NCBI GenBank assembly: GCA_008973525.1
Contig: WACJ01000516.1
Coordinates: 2,232,001-2,296,000, forward strand
DNA: 64,000 bases
DNA from: Stenopsyche tienmushanensis
Taxonomy: Eukaryota > Arthropoda > Insecta > Trichoptera > Stenopsychidae
Reading direction: 5' to 3'
Shown here piece after piece: positions 13,609 to 26,030 of the stretch (positions are counted from its first letter, which is position 1; the number at the start of each line of letters is the position of its first letter). The position numbers and the translations under genes were made by a program. The notes below the pieces were generated by a model. It was not told where the DNA came from, searched no databases, and was given only the letters and a program-made list of their open reading frames with translations.

Positions 13609-13617
13609 CTATTTATA
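13609..13617 (-). promoter_or_regulatory. Candidate TATA box of eclosion hormone
   Basis: TATAAATAG on the minus strand, about 540 bases upstream of the coding start and upstream of an expected noncoding first exon. Initiation would fall near 13585. This fits the known insect gene plan (noncoding exon, signal-peptide exon, hormone exon), but no transcript evidence is available. Confidence 0.4.
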
Positions 13618-14092
13618 ATTCAAAACGTGACAATTATTTTAATGTCATTTTTTTCGTAGAGCTCTTGTTATTAATGATGTTGATCTTCGACAAGGTTGTC
13701 ATGCCGCACTTCACAGTACGCTGACCCGGGCCTGCGAAGGTCTACTATCTCTACTCTTTAAGAAATCTATTCGGAAGACGAGTGCCATAAAATAACGGAA
13801 GCGATCTCTCCAAAAGCTAAAAAAGCTCTTCATCAATACCATCATCTCGAAGAGTATTTTTTATAAAACAACAAAAACCAATCAAATGTCCATAACAACT
13901 AACAATCCAAAATTTATAAGGCATTGCAACATGGAAAGTTATATATGGATCCCAATTTAAACTCAACGTTATTCTTATTTCTTTGCTTAAAATGTTCACA
14001 TGCTAAAGGCTTAAAGATAACTTCAGTAATGCCACAATTTTGAAAATTGATTTTCGAGTCAAGATTAATATAGTTAAATATAGTTTTATACT

Positions 14093-14212
14093 TAGAAGCT
14101 ATAAAACGCACAGATTTATGCACGCGATATTTATAGGGTTAAATTTGTTTTTTTATGTCTATAATACAATCTATGGATAAAATGTCTTTATTAATTGTAA
14201 AATACTATTTTA
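14093..14212. repeat. Duplicated segment, copy B
   Basis: Direct copy of 12838-12955, 1.25 kb away. No eclosion hormone exon accompanies it. Confidence 0.55.
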
Positions 14213-15646
14213 ATCCATCAAGAAATAGATAAGCTATTGTTATTCAGGCATATTGCATATACAAATAATATAATCTACCTACTGATCATCCAAGCTTTTT
14301 AACATCCCATTAGCAATTTTTATATAGTTATAACCATGGATACATTTAAAATAAACCCCGATCATCATAACTAAAAAAAATTCAAGTCGAAGAACAAACC
14401 GGAAGGTTGTGCTGCATTTGAGCAAGTTCAATGTTAAATACGGTATCGAGGTAAACTTCTCAAAAAACAAAGAAATCGAACCACTTTTAACAATCCAACG
14501 AATGCCTCGATATTAAAAATATCCAAGAATTTCATCACGATCATATCGCAATAACTATAAGCAGTCAATTGCAGAACCAGACAAGATGAAACATTTACAA
14601 TCGATTATTTGCAATCAAACTTTGACTTCAAACCCCAAGAAAAACAATTTATTTAATAGCACATCAATTCCAATGATGAATTTAGCATACTTAATTTAAT
14701 ATTAATAGTACACAATGTCAAAGAATTGCAATAAAAATGTACATATTTAATTTGGATCGTTCGAATAATTCAATCAAAATCATTGAAATACATTTTGATA
14801 TATAAATAAATTTAAAAGAAGTATTAATAAATACCTTATTTGGTTTTTTTTCCTTAGACGGACAAGACCGGAAAGCTTCGAGAGTTTCTAATGAAACACA
14901 GGCTGTGAATGCTTTTCCCAACTCGATTCGAGCTTTTATATGGAGCTTTTTCCCCAAAGCTCCTGATATAAAAAGACGTTGTACACTCAATTAATTACTA
15001 CATCCGGTCGAATTGATGGAATCCCAGCTTGAGCATATAAAGAAAGACTAGACAAATCTGATGGAAATTCGATTATAACTACTTATTTAGAGTAGTCCGG
15101 AAATGAGCATCTAGTATTTTGCAAATAATTCCGGACTGTGACGTAGATGTCTTAAGCATTAACCAATACATTTTTTTTCTGAATACATATTAATAGAATT
15201 TCATTTAAATTGTATTTCTTTATATTTGACATTATTTTCAACTCAATAGAAACTTTTATCTCCTGATCAATATTTAGTCAAAATATTATTTATTTATCCA
15301 CCATGTTCAATTCAATTCAATTTAATCTTCCTACTCAAGGGACGTTTCTATCTGTTGGTCCTAAAAGAGATCGATTTTTTAACATTTTTTCATGCGAAAA
15401 GTATTAAATATAGAATATTGATATTTAGTATGTTGACTAGGCGATCTTTATTGAATATAAAAATAATTTTAATGTTTGACAAAATATAGTAGTGGGAGTG
15501 CGGGGAGCCACGTATGTCTTTACCATGGAAGTCCTGGGCTGGTGATTTTCAGCAAAAAAATTAAACATATTTTTACTTTGTATAATATTGTATATCGTAT
15601 ATACTACAATTAGGAAGAAGTATAAAAAAAATAGAGAACAACGCGT

Positions 15647-16132
15647 TTAACCCCTAAAGGAGTACTATCCCAGGGCCTGGGACCCCCCTCCACTTATTCG
15701 AAAGAGCACTCTTGTACATTGAGCTCGGAGACAGACAGAGATCGAGAGAAAACATAGCGCAGTTCGGGAGACAGAGACGGAGAGCTTCTCCCCATGCATC
15801 GCACGATTGTAAAGATCGTTAGCCCAAATTTATCGACTAATAATGATTTCGATTTTAAGTATGTTACTTGTTAACGCAAAGAAATTACCGAATATTGTGA
15901 ATTATCATTTTCTTCTAAAGCAGGAGTAAATGAATCGATTTTTTGTGTATTGTTTATATAAAGAAATGGCGTGGTCTTGTATGCTATCAACAGTGTTTAT
16001 TTACAATTAACTCTGCCTTGAATTGAAGATTGTCTTACGCTGATAGGAGCTGACAGAAAGTAATCGGTGTAAAGCGATTGTGGCATCAACGACTTCATCG
16101 ATTTTGAATTTGCTTACTCCTCAAAAGGTTAA
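15647..16132 (+). mobile_element. piggyBac-type MITE, copy 1
   Basis: TTAA sites at 15647-15650 and 16129-16132 flank about 478 bp with inverted ends CCCCTAAAGGAG and (read inward) CCTTTTGAGGAG. The interior has no open frame. A second copy in the opposite orientation lies at 42768-43221. Confidence 0.75.
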
Positions 16133-17102
16133 AGTATCTCCCCGTCGGCCTATAACTTTGCGAATTTCATTTATATTGACTTGATATTTATTAAATGTAT
16201 TCTTAAACGTTGGTTCTTTCCGATACACAAAGAAGAAAAATAATATTTTTTGAACGAACAAGGTTTCTTAAAAGTATCCTTTTTTTGCCAAATATTATCC
16301 ATCAACATTAATTTTCAAGGAGGTTATTTAGCTATATTTTTTTTTTACATAAATAAATCCAATAAGATTGAAAATACTATTAATTAAATCTATACGTTTC
16401 CAAGGATGAATGAAATTAAGATCAATAAAAGATTAAATTTTTCACACCCATATGCTTTATTTATTTAATTAAGTGCTTAAGATTTATTTTGTATTTATTA
16501 TAAATTGGAAAAATCTTTACATAAAAAAAATGCTAATAATTTCTTCATAAATGTAACTAGCCAATAACTCATTCTGATTATATATTTAATCATTTTTAGA
16601 GCAAACTAAATGCGGAAACGCTTTGAAACCGGATATATTTATTTTTACCTGTTTCTCATGGTCAATGGCGATTTTTTTAAATTTGCTCTCAAATCTACTA
16701 TTTCTATAAATATACGTATAACAGTTTTGATTCTCTACACTAAACGCCTTTCCATTCATTCCTATTTAATAAATATCACAATGTTAAACGAAAAGTATAC
16801 CAATTGAATAAATAACAAATCATTCTATATGAGTTCACAAGAAATTGTATTAATTTATTTATACATTTTTACTGACATGTTTAATATATCATATTAAGAC
16901 AAATATTTAATCATACAAACATATAAAATTAAAAACACTAAGACAATCATCTTTTATTGTCATATTTAATCCAATCACTTATAATGTAAAAATGATCTAT
17001 TTGTGACAAATATAAATTTTATATATGTATTTATATTTAGATATAACCATCTTAATAAAATGCTCAAAATCTAATAAATAATTATATTTTAAATGTATAT
17101 TC

Positions 17103-18907
17103 TTAGGTAGCTGGTTCGTTTGGAGTTTCTTCGGTACTTGTCTTTGGAGCATTCTTCTCTTCTTCCATTGCTCTAAACTTTTCTTCATAGCGGACCTTCA
17201 ATTCCTATTAAAACAATAATAGTATTATATTTTTGTAATTTATTTGCTTTCTATAGTAAATTTAAATACAAACCTTAAAGAGTTTCAATTGAGTTTCATA
17301 TTCTTTCTTTAATTGTTCATTAAGCATCGTTCCGGATTCAATCTTCTTGACCATCAAATTATGTCTGTCTTTTTCGGCCTGTATTTTCAAATCCACTACC
17401 TCAAGACGTTCCTATATTTTAAATTTATGTAAATAAAATCCTTTTATAAATATGTAAAATACATATACAATTGAGATATATGTACCTGTAAATGGCTAAC
17501 TTCCAAATTTCTTATTTCTAACAAGTTTTTTGTTATAGCAACGACTTCTTTTAACGATGATACTTGTGATGTCAATGCCTCTATTTGTAATTCCTGGTTT
17601 TTAATCATCTTTGTTTTATCAAATATCATCCCCTTGGCTTTTGTGAGTAACTGCAATAATCAAATAATCCATAATTTATATTCATAATAATAATACACTT
17701 TACTATTTAATATATTGTTTATTTGCCTCTTCATGTTGCTTCTTAATCTTTGATACAATATCTTTGTTCTTAGCGTTTGGTTTTTTCAATACTGCACTCA
17801 ATTCTGTCTCCAAATTCCTTACTTTGGCTCTCAATATATCATTTTCTTCGCATTTAACCTAATTGTAAAATTAAATCAATTTTGAAATCATATTTATTAA
17901 AAACTATCAATAATAAAATGTTATTATTAAACAAACCGTTAGTTGTAATTTTAATCCTTTATTACTGTTGTCACTTTGTTGACTCTCCAGCTTTGATATT
18001 TTGTCAAGAAGTTCACTTTCACGTTTATCCCATTCTTCCTAAAATATGAATCCAGATGATTATTCAATAATTTGTATTTAATTTCAAACTTATTTAATCA
18101 TAATAAATCGCTACAAGATTTAAGCAATTTCCAATATGAAACTCTAGTCAATAGTTTTTTGTCTCACAATACAAATCAATTGTTTTGCAACTCCAAAATT
18201 ATATGAAATAACCACACCTGAGTCAAAGCAGGAACATTTTTATTGTCATTTACTTCATTTGCTAATTTACTTTCTGTACTAACATTTGCCAATATTTCTG
18301 TCTAAAAATATAATAATTAATAAGAACATAAACAGTTTTTCAACAGAAACTGATTTAAATCAAATTTAGATAAAACGTATTCCAAAATCAAATTGAAGCA
18401 AATTATATATGAATGTTTTATTACCTTATTCTCGCTTGCATCATCACTCAACGTAGCCTTTTCTGTACTATCTTTATTGATTATTTGATTATCAGAAATT
18501 TGTGGTTTAGTTTCTTTGGAGATTTCAGGCTCAGCACTTTTTTGTGCTTTAGTTTCCAATTCATTATCATTTATTGGTATTTGTTCGTTACTTACCTCTA
18601 CAGGTAAAGACTTATTTTCATTACTGCCATTTTCTATGTTTTCACCAGAAGCACATGTTAAAACATTGTTGACATTGTTACTACTTTCTGCTACGTTGAT
18701 ATTTTCTGTTGTTTGTGTATTCGATTCTGGAATTTGCTTGATGACTTCTGATACTTCATTTTTGACTTCACTCTGAGTACCGTTACTCTGTACCACTTCA
18801 GATGATAATTCTACTGCTTTGATTGATGCAGCATCAATGCTATTTTGATCTTTTGCATCAATCTTTTCTACTTTTTGTTGAGTTTGGCTTATTGATGAAT
18901 CAGCCAT
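17103..18907 (-). CDS. Acidic/coiled-coil protein, unassigned
   Basis: Seven exons join in phase 0: 18425-18907, 18218-18301, 17937-18038, 17727-17858, 17486-17650, 17274-17411, 17103-17204, giving about 400 residues. Residues 1-190 are low-complexity, rich in E, S, N, Q and T. From about 190 on (EEWDKRESELLDKISKLESQ) the protein is almost continuous predicted coiled coil, ending in a short polar tail (TSTEETPNEPAT). The look is that of a golgin or other coiled-coil tether, but I do not recognise the family. The junction after exon 4 has no usable GT; KKQHEE spliced to LLTKAKGMIFDKTK reads naturally only with a GC donor at 17725-17726. A polypyrimidine acceptor just before ATG suggests a 5' UTR intron. 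It is divergent from Tim17. Confidence 0.75.
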
Positions 18908-19716
18908 TTTTAACTAAAATAAATTCAAAAAATGATTGTAAATCCTCTATGCAATATTTTTTATAAAAAAATAAACAAGTTAAAATTGAAATAGACGCCA
19001 TATCTATTTGTTCAAATAAAATGAAATAAAACTCACTTATTTCTAGACCACAATCCTGTGAAACGCAGTATCATGTGGTATGGTATAGAATGACTATTTC
19101 TGGATTTGAGTGTGAATATCTAAGAATAGAATCTTCAAGTTGTGCTGTTGGTATATCTGGTAATGTGAAACTTAAGATATTACCAAAACAAATCAATTAT
19201 ATTTAAAGATTTAAAGATGACTAATAACAAAATGCATTTTTATTACCTTTACTTTTATTTAAAATCATTCAAACTTATCTAATTGCTTTATTAATATCTA
19301 AATGGTGATTCGACTTTAAAAAAACGATATAAATCATTTTTGAGCGCTTTTAAAATTAAAATAAATGTATATTCACATCCATAAAAAAATCATATATTAA
19401 CGAAATTTTTTGACATAAAAATATTTCCAAAAGATAGATTTAATTAGTTTTTTAGGGAGTCCCTTCTTTAATATTATTAAATGTTTTGGTTTTGCATATT
19501 TTTGTCTTTGTCTTCTGTTTGTATTTACTATATTACTTACCGTCTTCCTGATTAAACAATTAATTCTGGATTTATATTTTTTTTTAATTTTAAAATATAA
19601 TTATGCATTTTTTATTGCTTTAAAAAATATTAAGATAAAGTAAAAACATATTTTTAACAGGTAATTGCAATTTAAAAATTAAAATAATTTTATAATATTA
19701 TTATTTTTTTCCACAG

Positions 19717-19788
19717 GCAACACTGACGCACGAGTGTTTCCAGTTCCAAGGTCTTTTGCTCTTTGCCTCCTGTCAATATTACTTATTG
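19717..19788 (+). other. Probable 5' UTR exon of Tim17
   Basis: A 72-base, relatively GC-rich segment bounded by tttttttccacag and a gtgcgt donor. It could splice to the acceptor tttag at about 20155, nine bases before the Tim17 ATG. A TAA sits in frame upstream of that ATG, so the segment would be noncoding. It might instead contain the transcription start. Confidence 0.35.
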
Positions 19789-20163
19789 GTGCGTCAGATT
19801 ATATGTAACATTTATTTTATTTTATGATCTCCTAAATTAGTCCATCTTTTTTTAATGAATGGTTTACATATATGTGTAGTGTTAAATTATTTTATTTTGT
19901 CACATAATTACATTCTAGAAAATATTTTTTAAAGGTTATGAGTGTAATAATCCACATTATTAGTTAAAATAACAGTGTATAATGATAATTTTTATCTACT
20001 TCTCATTGAACAAAGATAAACTTGTCGTTATAAATATTGGGGGGGGGGGAAAATACGATTTATATTGAATAATAAAATTTTACTATAGTATCAATGTACA
20101 AATGTGAATGCCAAAGGTATAATATTTTGTATTGAAGTTGGTTGTTTTCTTTTAGGCTAAATC

Positions 20164-20807
20164 ATGGATGAATATTCCAGAGAGCCATGCCCTTGGAGGA
20201 TATTAGATGACTGTGGAGGCGCTTTCTTAATGGGAGCCATAGGTGGTGGTGTATTCCATTCAATAAAAGGATTCAGAAATGCACCTTCTGGTTTCAATAG
20301 ACGATTAGTGAGTAGAATAAGACTTAAAACGTAAAAGAATTACAAATAAATTTATGAATCTGATTTAAAATATTATTTTAGGTAGGAAGCTTAGCAGCAA
20401 TAAAACAAAGATCGCCAATTCTAGCCGGAAGCTTCGGAGTTTGGGGTGGTATGTTTTCAACAATTGACTGCACTTTAGTACACATTAGGAAAAAAGAAGA
20501 CCCTTGGAATTCCATAATGAGTGGGGCTTTAACCGGTGGAATTCTCGCAGCTAGAAACGGTGAGTATTATATTAATCCATTTCATTTATTGATTGCATCA
20601 CAGTCAATTGACTCATTTTAAAATGTGTTGATTTCAGGCGTTCCGGCAATGGCAGGCAGTGCAATCGTAGGCGGTGTACTTCTCGCTCTAATTGAAGGAA
20701 TCGGTATTATGTTCTCAAGAATCACAGCTGAACAATTTAAACCACAAGTACCCGTATTCGAAGACCCACAAGCACTTGGATCACCAGGACTCGCATCTCA
20801 AAATTAG
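20164..20807 (+). CDS. Tim17: Mitochondrial import inner membrane translocase Tim17
   Basis: Core subunit of the TIM23 complex, which moves presequence-bearing proteins across the mitochondrial inner membrane. Exons 20164-20307, 20382-20559 and 20638-20807 join in phase to about 163 residues, the usual family length. The N-terminus [19 protein letters not shown] is typical, with conserved acidic residues and Cys, followed by glycine-rich membrane segments ([67 protein letters not shown]). The tail is short and polar. AATAAA at 21107-21112 is a likely polyadenylation signal. Confidence 0.96.
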
Positions 20808-21254
20808 ATTTTTCCCTTATTTAGACTAAGAATATAAGTGTTCAAACTATATATTTAGCTTTATAATTGTATCCTAATTTGTATGCAATAGTTTTCTGAA
20901 ATATTTTGTGATCAAATATTTGAAAATCAAAATTTATACTTAGGTTAGATATTGTCTTGTAAATTTCTTGAAATTGTTTATTTTCTTTCAGTTATTGTAG
21001 TTGAAATGTCATACATTTTAGATAATGATTGTCATTCAAAAAATAATGTGTACTTTACGGTAGCTATTGAATGTCATATTTTGATTTGACATCCATGGTA
21101 TGCTGAAATAAATCTCAAAAATCAATGAATTGTTTAAAAAGCATTTGTTATTTGAAAACCTTTATTGATATATTTACATTAATATTAAAGATATCAGTTA
21201 TTAATATTTCAAAGAAAATAATCCTCATACTGTGAATTTTATTATCCTTATCAT

Positions 21255-21605
21255 CATCATCATAGTACAGCCACAAACAGTCTGCTGCAGAATTATGGGC
21301 CTCTTCAATATCCATTCATAGGAAGGGGTTACATCAATCCCGTCTGTATCATACATTCATCTCATTCGCTTGATATTGACAGTAGCATTACCACCGAATT
21401 TCATTTTGAACGCTCCTGAATGAACATATTGACAAACCCTTTCGCAACCGTCTATAGGGAGTGTGGGAGGTTTGTAAAAACCGAGTAGTTTTCTTTTGAA
21501 TACAGTGGAAAACTACTCTAGACAACCTTTTTGATTCTACTGGAAAGGGCTTTCTGGAGTGCAAATAGTCCAAGCCCTCCTTTTCTCGCTAGGACGTTGC
21601 CGGGC
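21255..21605. repeat. Interspersed repeat family R, copy 1
   Basis: Shares 'tacagccacaaac', 'gggcctcttcaatatccattca', 'acattc..ct.attc.' and the 'aaaactactctagac' / 'ctggaaagg.ctttc' blocks with copies at 25745-26030 and 28080-28345, all in one orientation. The 'gggcctcttcaatatcc' core resembles ends of insect non-LTR elements; the family is not assigned. Confidence 0.6.
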
Positions 21606-22137
21606 TAGGGTGAAGACATTGTGATGCTTAAGTGCATCTCGGATTCACTCCTACAACTGAGGGTGTCTCCCTGTCCTCGTACAACTTACCTGAGAGAATT
21701 CAAGATAGTAGTTTCCCATTTCAGGTTGACTGTCTCAGTTCGGCAATTTTAAAACGATATAGAAGTTAACGGACAACAATGTTAACATTGCAAAGTGAAA
21801 TTCTTCATATGTCTCCTCAAGGCCATATATTTGGTGTTCTTGTCCTTGTTCTGTTCCTAAAGCTTCTTGGCTCCGAACTGGTAAGGTTCATCGTGCTCCA
21901 TATTGTTGGGTAGGGTCGACTTTGTAAGAGATAGCAAGTGACAAGCAACCCATATCTAACAAATTTTAACTCTTTCCAGCCCCCTGCCATATCCATTTGA
22001 GACATTGATTTTGTTTCAATGGATCTACTGCCTCAGCCATTTGAGATATCAATTTTTATTTAGCAGAGTGATTACTCAGCATACGTTGCAATGCCACGTC
22101 TCACATAACAAACTGTGTACATAAACAATATTTTTAC

Positions 22138-22380
22138 TTTGCTTATGTTATTCTCGTAAGTGTAAACAATAAGTTGACAAACTTTAATTGCAATTGGATG
22201 AACAGTATGACAGCGCATTAAATACGGACAAACAAACATTGATTTTTATATATTTGACTATGCCTATGTTACTCACACAATCCTTAGCAATAAATGGACG
22301 AATTTTATTGCAATCTGATGAACGGTATGGCAGCGTATTACATACGAACAAACAGAGATTATTTATTATATATTAGATAG
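22138..22380 (+). repeat. Tandem pair of LINE-like 3' ends
   Basis: Two ~120-bp units, roughly 22138-22258 and 22259-22380. Each contains 'gatgaac.gtatg.cagcg.atta.atacg.acaaaca' and an AT-rich tail (tttatatattt). The wording resembles 3' ends of RTE-type LINEs, which are often tandemly iterated. No reverse transcriptase frame is present. Confidence 0.45.
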
Positions 22381-23210
22381 ATCTTGTTTTAATCAGTGGA
22401 AAATTTACCTATAGGCGCAAAAGGCATCTACCTCAAGCCTCAAATTTCAGGAGACCTCGAGTTGTTTTTGACCTACCAAAAAATTCAGGAGACATTCTCC
22501 TCTTTTGAAATACAGTTTCACTTCTACACAACATGTTGAAATGACAATCGTCAATTAAAAAACTAGGTGTTCGGTCTACATTTTTCATAATAATAAACTG
22601 CGCATATTGAGAGCCGAAAGGGAGTCGAATGTTAGAATTTGTCTAAAGCCGAATGGACCCAGGAGGCCTCAAATTTAAATTGTATTCATAATTGTATCCT
22701 TTTTTTTTAAAGGCAATGTATGTATTTTAATTTAGAACTAATTTTCATAATTACCAAGAGCTGCAACAAGTAGATTTAATCATTTACTGATATGATATAT
22801 TTTTTGATTAAACAAAAAATTACAAAAGGAAGAAAATCAATGCATTTGAATCATCTGTAGTCTAAATTCTATTGAGTAAGTTTCTTCATAAAATTATCAC
22901 TTTACAAAGCAAAACATTAGAAAACAGAATAGGAGAAATTTGAAACATATAGAAAATATTAAACAAAGATAAATCATGCTTGTGGTGCAACTCCTATATT
23001 AAATATATCGCAAATCAAATAAGAACTTGTGATTATAAATAAAAAGAACTTTCAAATTAAATTTAAATTATATTATGAATTTTGTATAAAACTTCACATA
23101 ATTGATTTGAGACAGAATAATTTAATGACAATCTTAAAAATATAACAATTAAAATTGAGATTCAACAATAATTATCATTGATATCTTTTAACTTCATGTG
23201 GAATGAAATA

Positions 23211-23429
23211 TTAGCTGGTATCCCCAGAACTGTTTTCGGATTCCGCCATATGTCGCAATTCTTTTATAACGGAGGCAAGAGCAACAGCATCGACTCCTAA
23301 TTCACACAATCGTACGCATAGAGTTAAAGTCTCAGCATCTAGCCCAGTCTGTAGAAGTTTTGATATTTGCATGATAGTATGAAATGTATCTCTAGCTTGT
23401 GACAATTGAGTGTCCCTTTCTGTAGACAT
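23211..23429 (-). CDS. MZT1: Mitotic-spindle organizing protein 1 (MOZART1)
   Basis: Small adaptor of the gamma-tubulin ring complex that helps recruit it to microtubule-organising centres. Single coding exon of 72 residues, the usual family size. The core QISKLLQTGLDAETLTLCVR then LCELGVDAVALASVIKELR matches the MOZART1 helical domain. An acceptor-like 'atttttag' just upstream of the ATG suggests a 5' UTR intron, with a possible donor near 23676. The promoter region is shared head-to-head with RPA12 downstream. Confidence 0.93.
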   Translation of the reverse strand: MSTERDTQLSQARDTFHTIMQISKLLQTGLDAETLTLCVRLCELGVDAVALASVIKELRHMAESENSSGDTS

Positions 23430-24588
23430 TTGTAAGATCTAAAAATATTCAAAAGAGCATAAAATACAGAATAATTATTTCAGAATGTATATTTTAATGC
23501 TAATTAATAAGTGATTGTATGTCAACTTAATATTGTATAAATGCCAAGTCAAGTAAATAATATTCAAAGTCGTATTCATATATTAGTTCAATGCCGCTTT
23601 GATAAAATAATATCAGCACAATAAAATATGTTAAATTACACAGTGATTGTAAAATAGTAGTTAAATAAATTTTACCCAATCATTCGCCCGGTGAAAACAA
23701 TAAACAACCTCGGTTTTCCACACCTTCTGTCAAAAACACACCATAAACAATATAAAATGTGACCACATTACCCTACTACATTTAATTTATAACACGGTTT
23801 CGAAATTTACATATAATACATATTTAGAAATATTTTCTCACAATATCATCTTTTTCGATTAAGATGACATTTAGTCCACGACTTGTGTAAATAGTTCCCA
23901 ATTGAAATTTTTATTCCGTATTTTTTGCTTCCGTTTTTAAATTGCTTTGTAATTAACAATAGTTGTAACAGAATTGAGGGTAAAATAATTAAATGACAAT
24001 AAAACATTTTTAAGAACTGTGAAGAAGTTTTATGTAATTGTAATAAAATAAATGAAAATTTATTGATAAATCTTTGAATAAGCCATCAAACTGTTATCGT
24101 CGTTATAAATAATCGCAGTAAAGTGTAACTAAATATTTAATGAGGTCATTTATTTATGCGAATATTTTTATTGCATAAAAACTATGTCATTCAATTCAAT
24201 TCTATTTTCATAAAAATAGTTTGAAATATTTCACCGTTTAATAAAACATATATCGTAAATAAGTTTGAAGAAAGACATATTTATAATATATTTTATTAAA
24301 TGGGCATTGTAACAATAGTTTAAGATTTTGACTACCTTTGACACCCTTAAAAATAACTGCTTGAAAATTTTACAAACAATCATTTTGATTAAAAAATGTG
24401 TAGAATATATTATTAATTTAAAATAATTTTATAAGTCAATTTTGTCAAGTCGATAAATTTTAATTGGATTTTAAAGATTTTTATGCTAAAATATAAAAAA
24501 TCTAAGCTGTCAAAAGCTAGTCGATAAATGGATGACTTAAGACCAAATGCTATAGTTGTTTACAGCACGTGTGTTTAATTGTTGAGCA

Positions 24589-25500
24589 ATGGGAGCTTTT
24601 TGTCCAGAATGTGGTACGGTATTACCGCTACCGACAGTTAGAGCTGAAAAAGTGCAATGCTATTGTTGTCATTTTGCGCATAGTTTAGACGGTATTTTAT
24701 TTTAAAAATATGTATTTTGATTACTTTGTGATTTCCCCATTTAATTGACTAAATTACACTTCATTGTGTATTGGAAAATACAAAAAATATATTTCCTTAA
24801 TCAAGTGTACATTATTCATTTAAAAAATATCTTTTGTATCATTTGTTTACAGTATATGGAAATATGAAAGTTGAATATTCAATTCTATTTAATCCCATTG
24901 ACACTCCCCAAGAAGCTAAAGATAAATCCTTAAAAAATGTTAAGGAGGAATCAGATGGTCCAGTAGTAGAAAGAAGGTGTCCTGTGTGTGGAAATAATAA
25001 AATGTCATATGCCACATTACAGTTACGATCTGCAGATGAAGGTCAAACAGTTTTTTACACATGTACAAAGTGCAAGTGAGTATACAATGTTTAAATAAAA
25101 ATATGCATATTTTGTTTGTTTCATAATTGTTGCAAGCTTTAGTAGCTTGAATATACAGTGAAACCTCGATTTTACGTTTTCCAAGGGACCCTGAAAAAAA
25201 ACGGTAATTGCGGGAAACGGTGAATGCGGGAAAGCTTCAAATAATAATAGTTTGAAGGGACTATAAAAAATGAACGGTCCATCCGGGAAAACGTATTATG
25301 CGGGAACGGTTTATCGAGGTTCCACTGTACTTAAATTTTTATGCTGAATTATTTTCTATTTTAGTAAATAATTATTTGTTTTTACGGTAAAAATATATTT
25401 TCAAATTGATTGCATCATTACTTGATGCATTTACATCTCTATAAGTATTTATCTCATGTTTTTTCTCCTTTTCAGATTCAAAGAAACAGAAAACTCATAA
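24589..25500 (+). CDS. Polr1H: RNA polymerase I subunit RPA12 (A12.2/ZNRD1)
   Basis: Small subunit of RNA polymerase I, which acts in rRNA synthesis and transcript cleavage. Exons 24589-24691, 24853-25075 and 25476-25500 join in phase to about 116 residues. The N-terminal zinc ribbon has CPECG and CYCC. The C-terminal TFIIS-like ribbon has RRCPVCGNNKMSYATLQLRS, the acidic loop SADEGQTVFY (the D-E pair that supports RNA cleavage) and CTKCKFKETENS. AATAAA at 25551-25556 follows the stop. Intron 2 contains a Tc1/mariner-type MITE. Confidence 0.95.
25154..25329. mobile_element. Tc1/mariner (pogo-like) MITE in RPA12 intron 2
   Basis: TA at 25154-25155 and 25328-25329 flank 172 bp with inverted ends CAGTGAAACCTCGAT and, inward from the right, CAGTGGAACCTCGAT. 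The interior (gcgggaaacgg, gcgggaacgg) has no ORF. The CAGTGGAACCTCGAT-type ends are typical of pogo/Tigger elements. Confidence 0.75.
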
Positions 25501-25744
25501 TCAATTATTTATTTATAAAATTTAAACAAAATTAACCCTATTAATAATTCAATAAATATATTTTATATAAAAACTCATTGACAATTTTTATTTTAATACT
25601 TGACTGTTAACAAAGTGTACATCTTATAATGTTGAAAGTTATTTGAGATGGTTTTGTACTCTCATTAACAATATAAATTGCATGGTTACTCAGATAAAGC
25701 TTACCCAGGCTTGTAAACTTTTTTAAGAATTTATAAAAACATTT

Positions 25745-26030
25745 ATCATACATTCGCCTCCTCATTTGCTCGACATTGAAGGTAGCATAACCTCCGAGTT
25801 TCATTTAGAACTCTCACCCGGCAGGTCTCCTGAATGAACGTATCAACGGGAGATTTCGCAAACGTCTTGATAGAGTGTAGGAGGTTTGTAAAGACTGAGT
25901 AGATTTCCTACTTAGTACAGAGAAAAACTACTCTAGATGACCTTTTTTGATTTGACTGGAAAGGCCTTTCCGAAATGCAAAGATTCCAATCCCTCCTTTC
26001 CTCGCTTGGGCATTGCTGAGCTAGAATTAT
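25745..26030. repeat. Interspersed repeat family R, copy 2
   Basis: Same family and orientation as 21255-21605, diverged. It contains 'gcaggtctcctgaatgaacg', 'tagagtgtaggaggtttgta' and 'aaaactactctagatgacc'. Confidence 0.55.

Noticed and set aside
13640..14060. Possible decayed coding sequence (SEDECHKITEAISPKAKKAL and neighbours)
   Set aside because: Short frames on the plus strand broken by stops; no family recognised, so not annotated.
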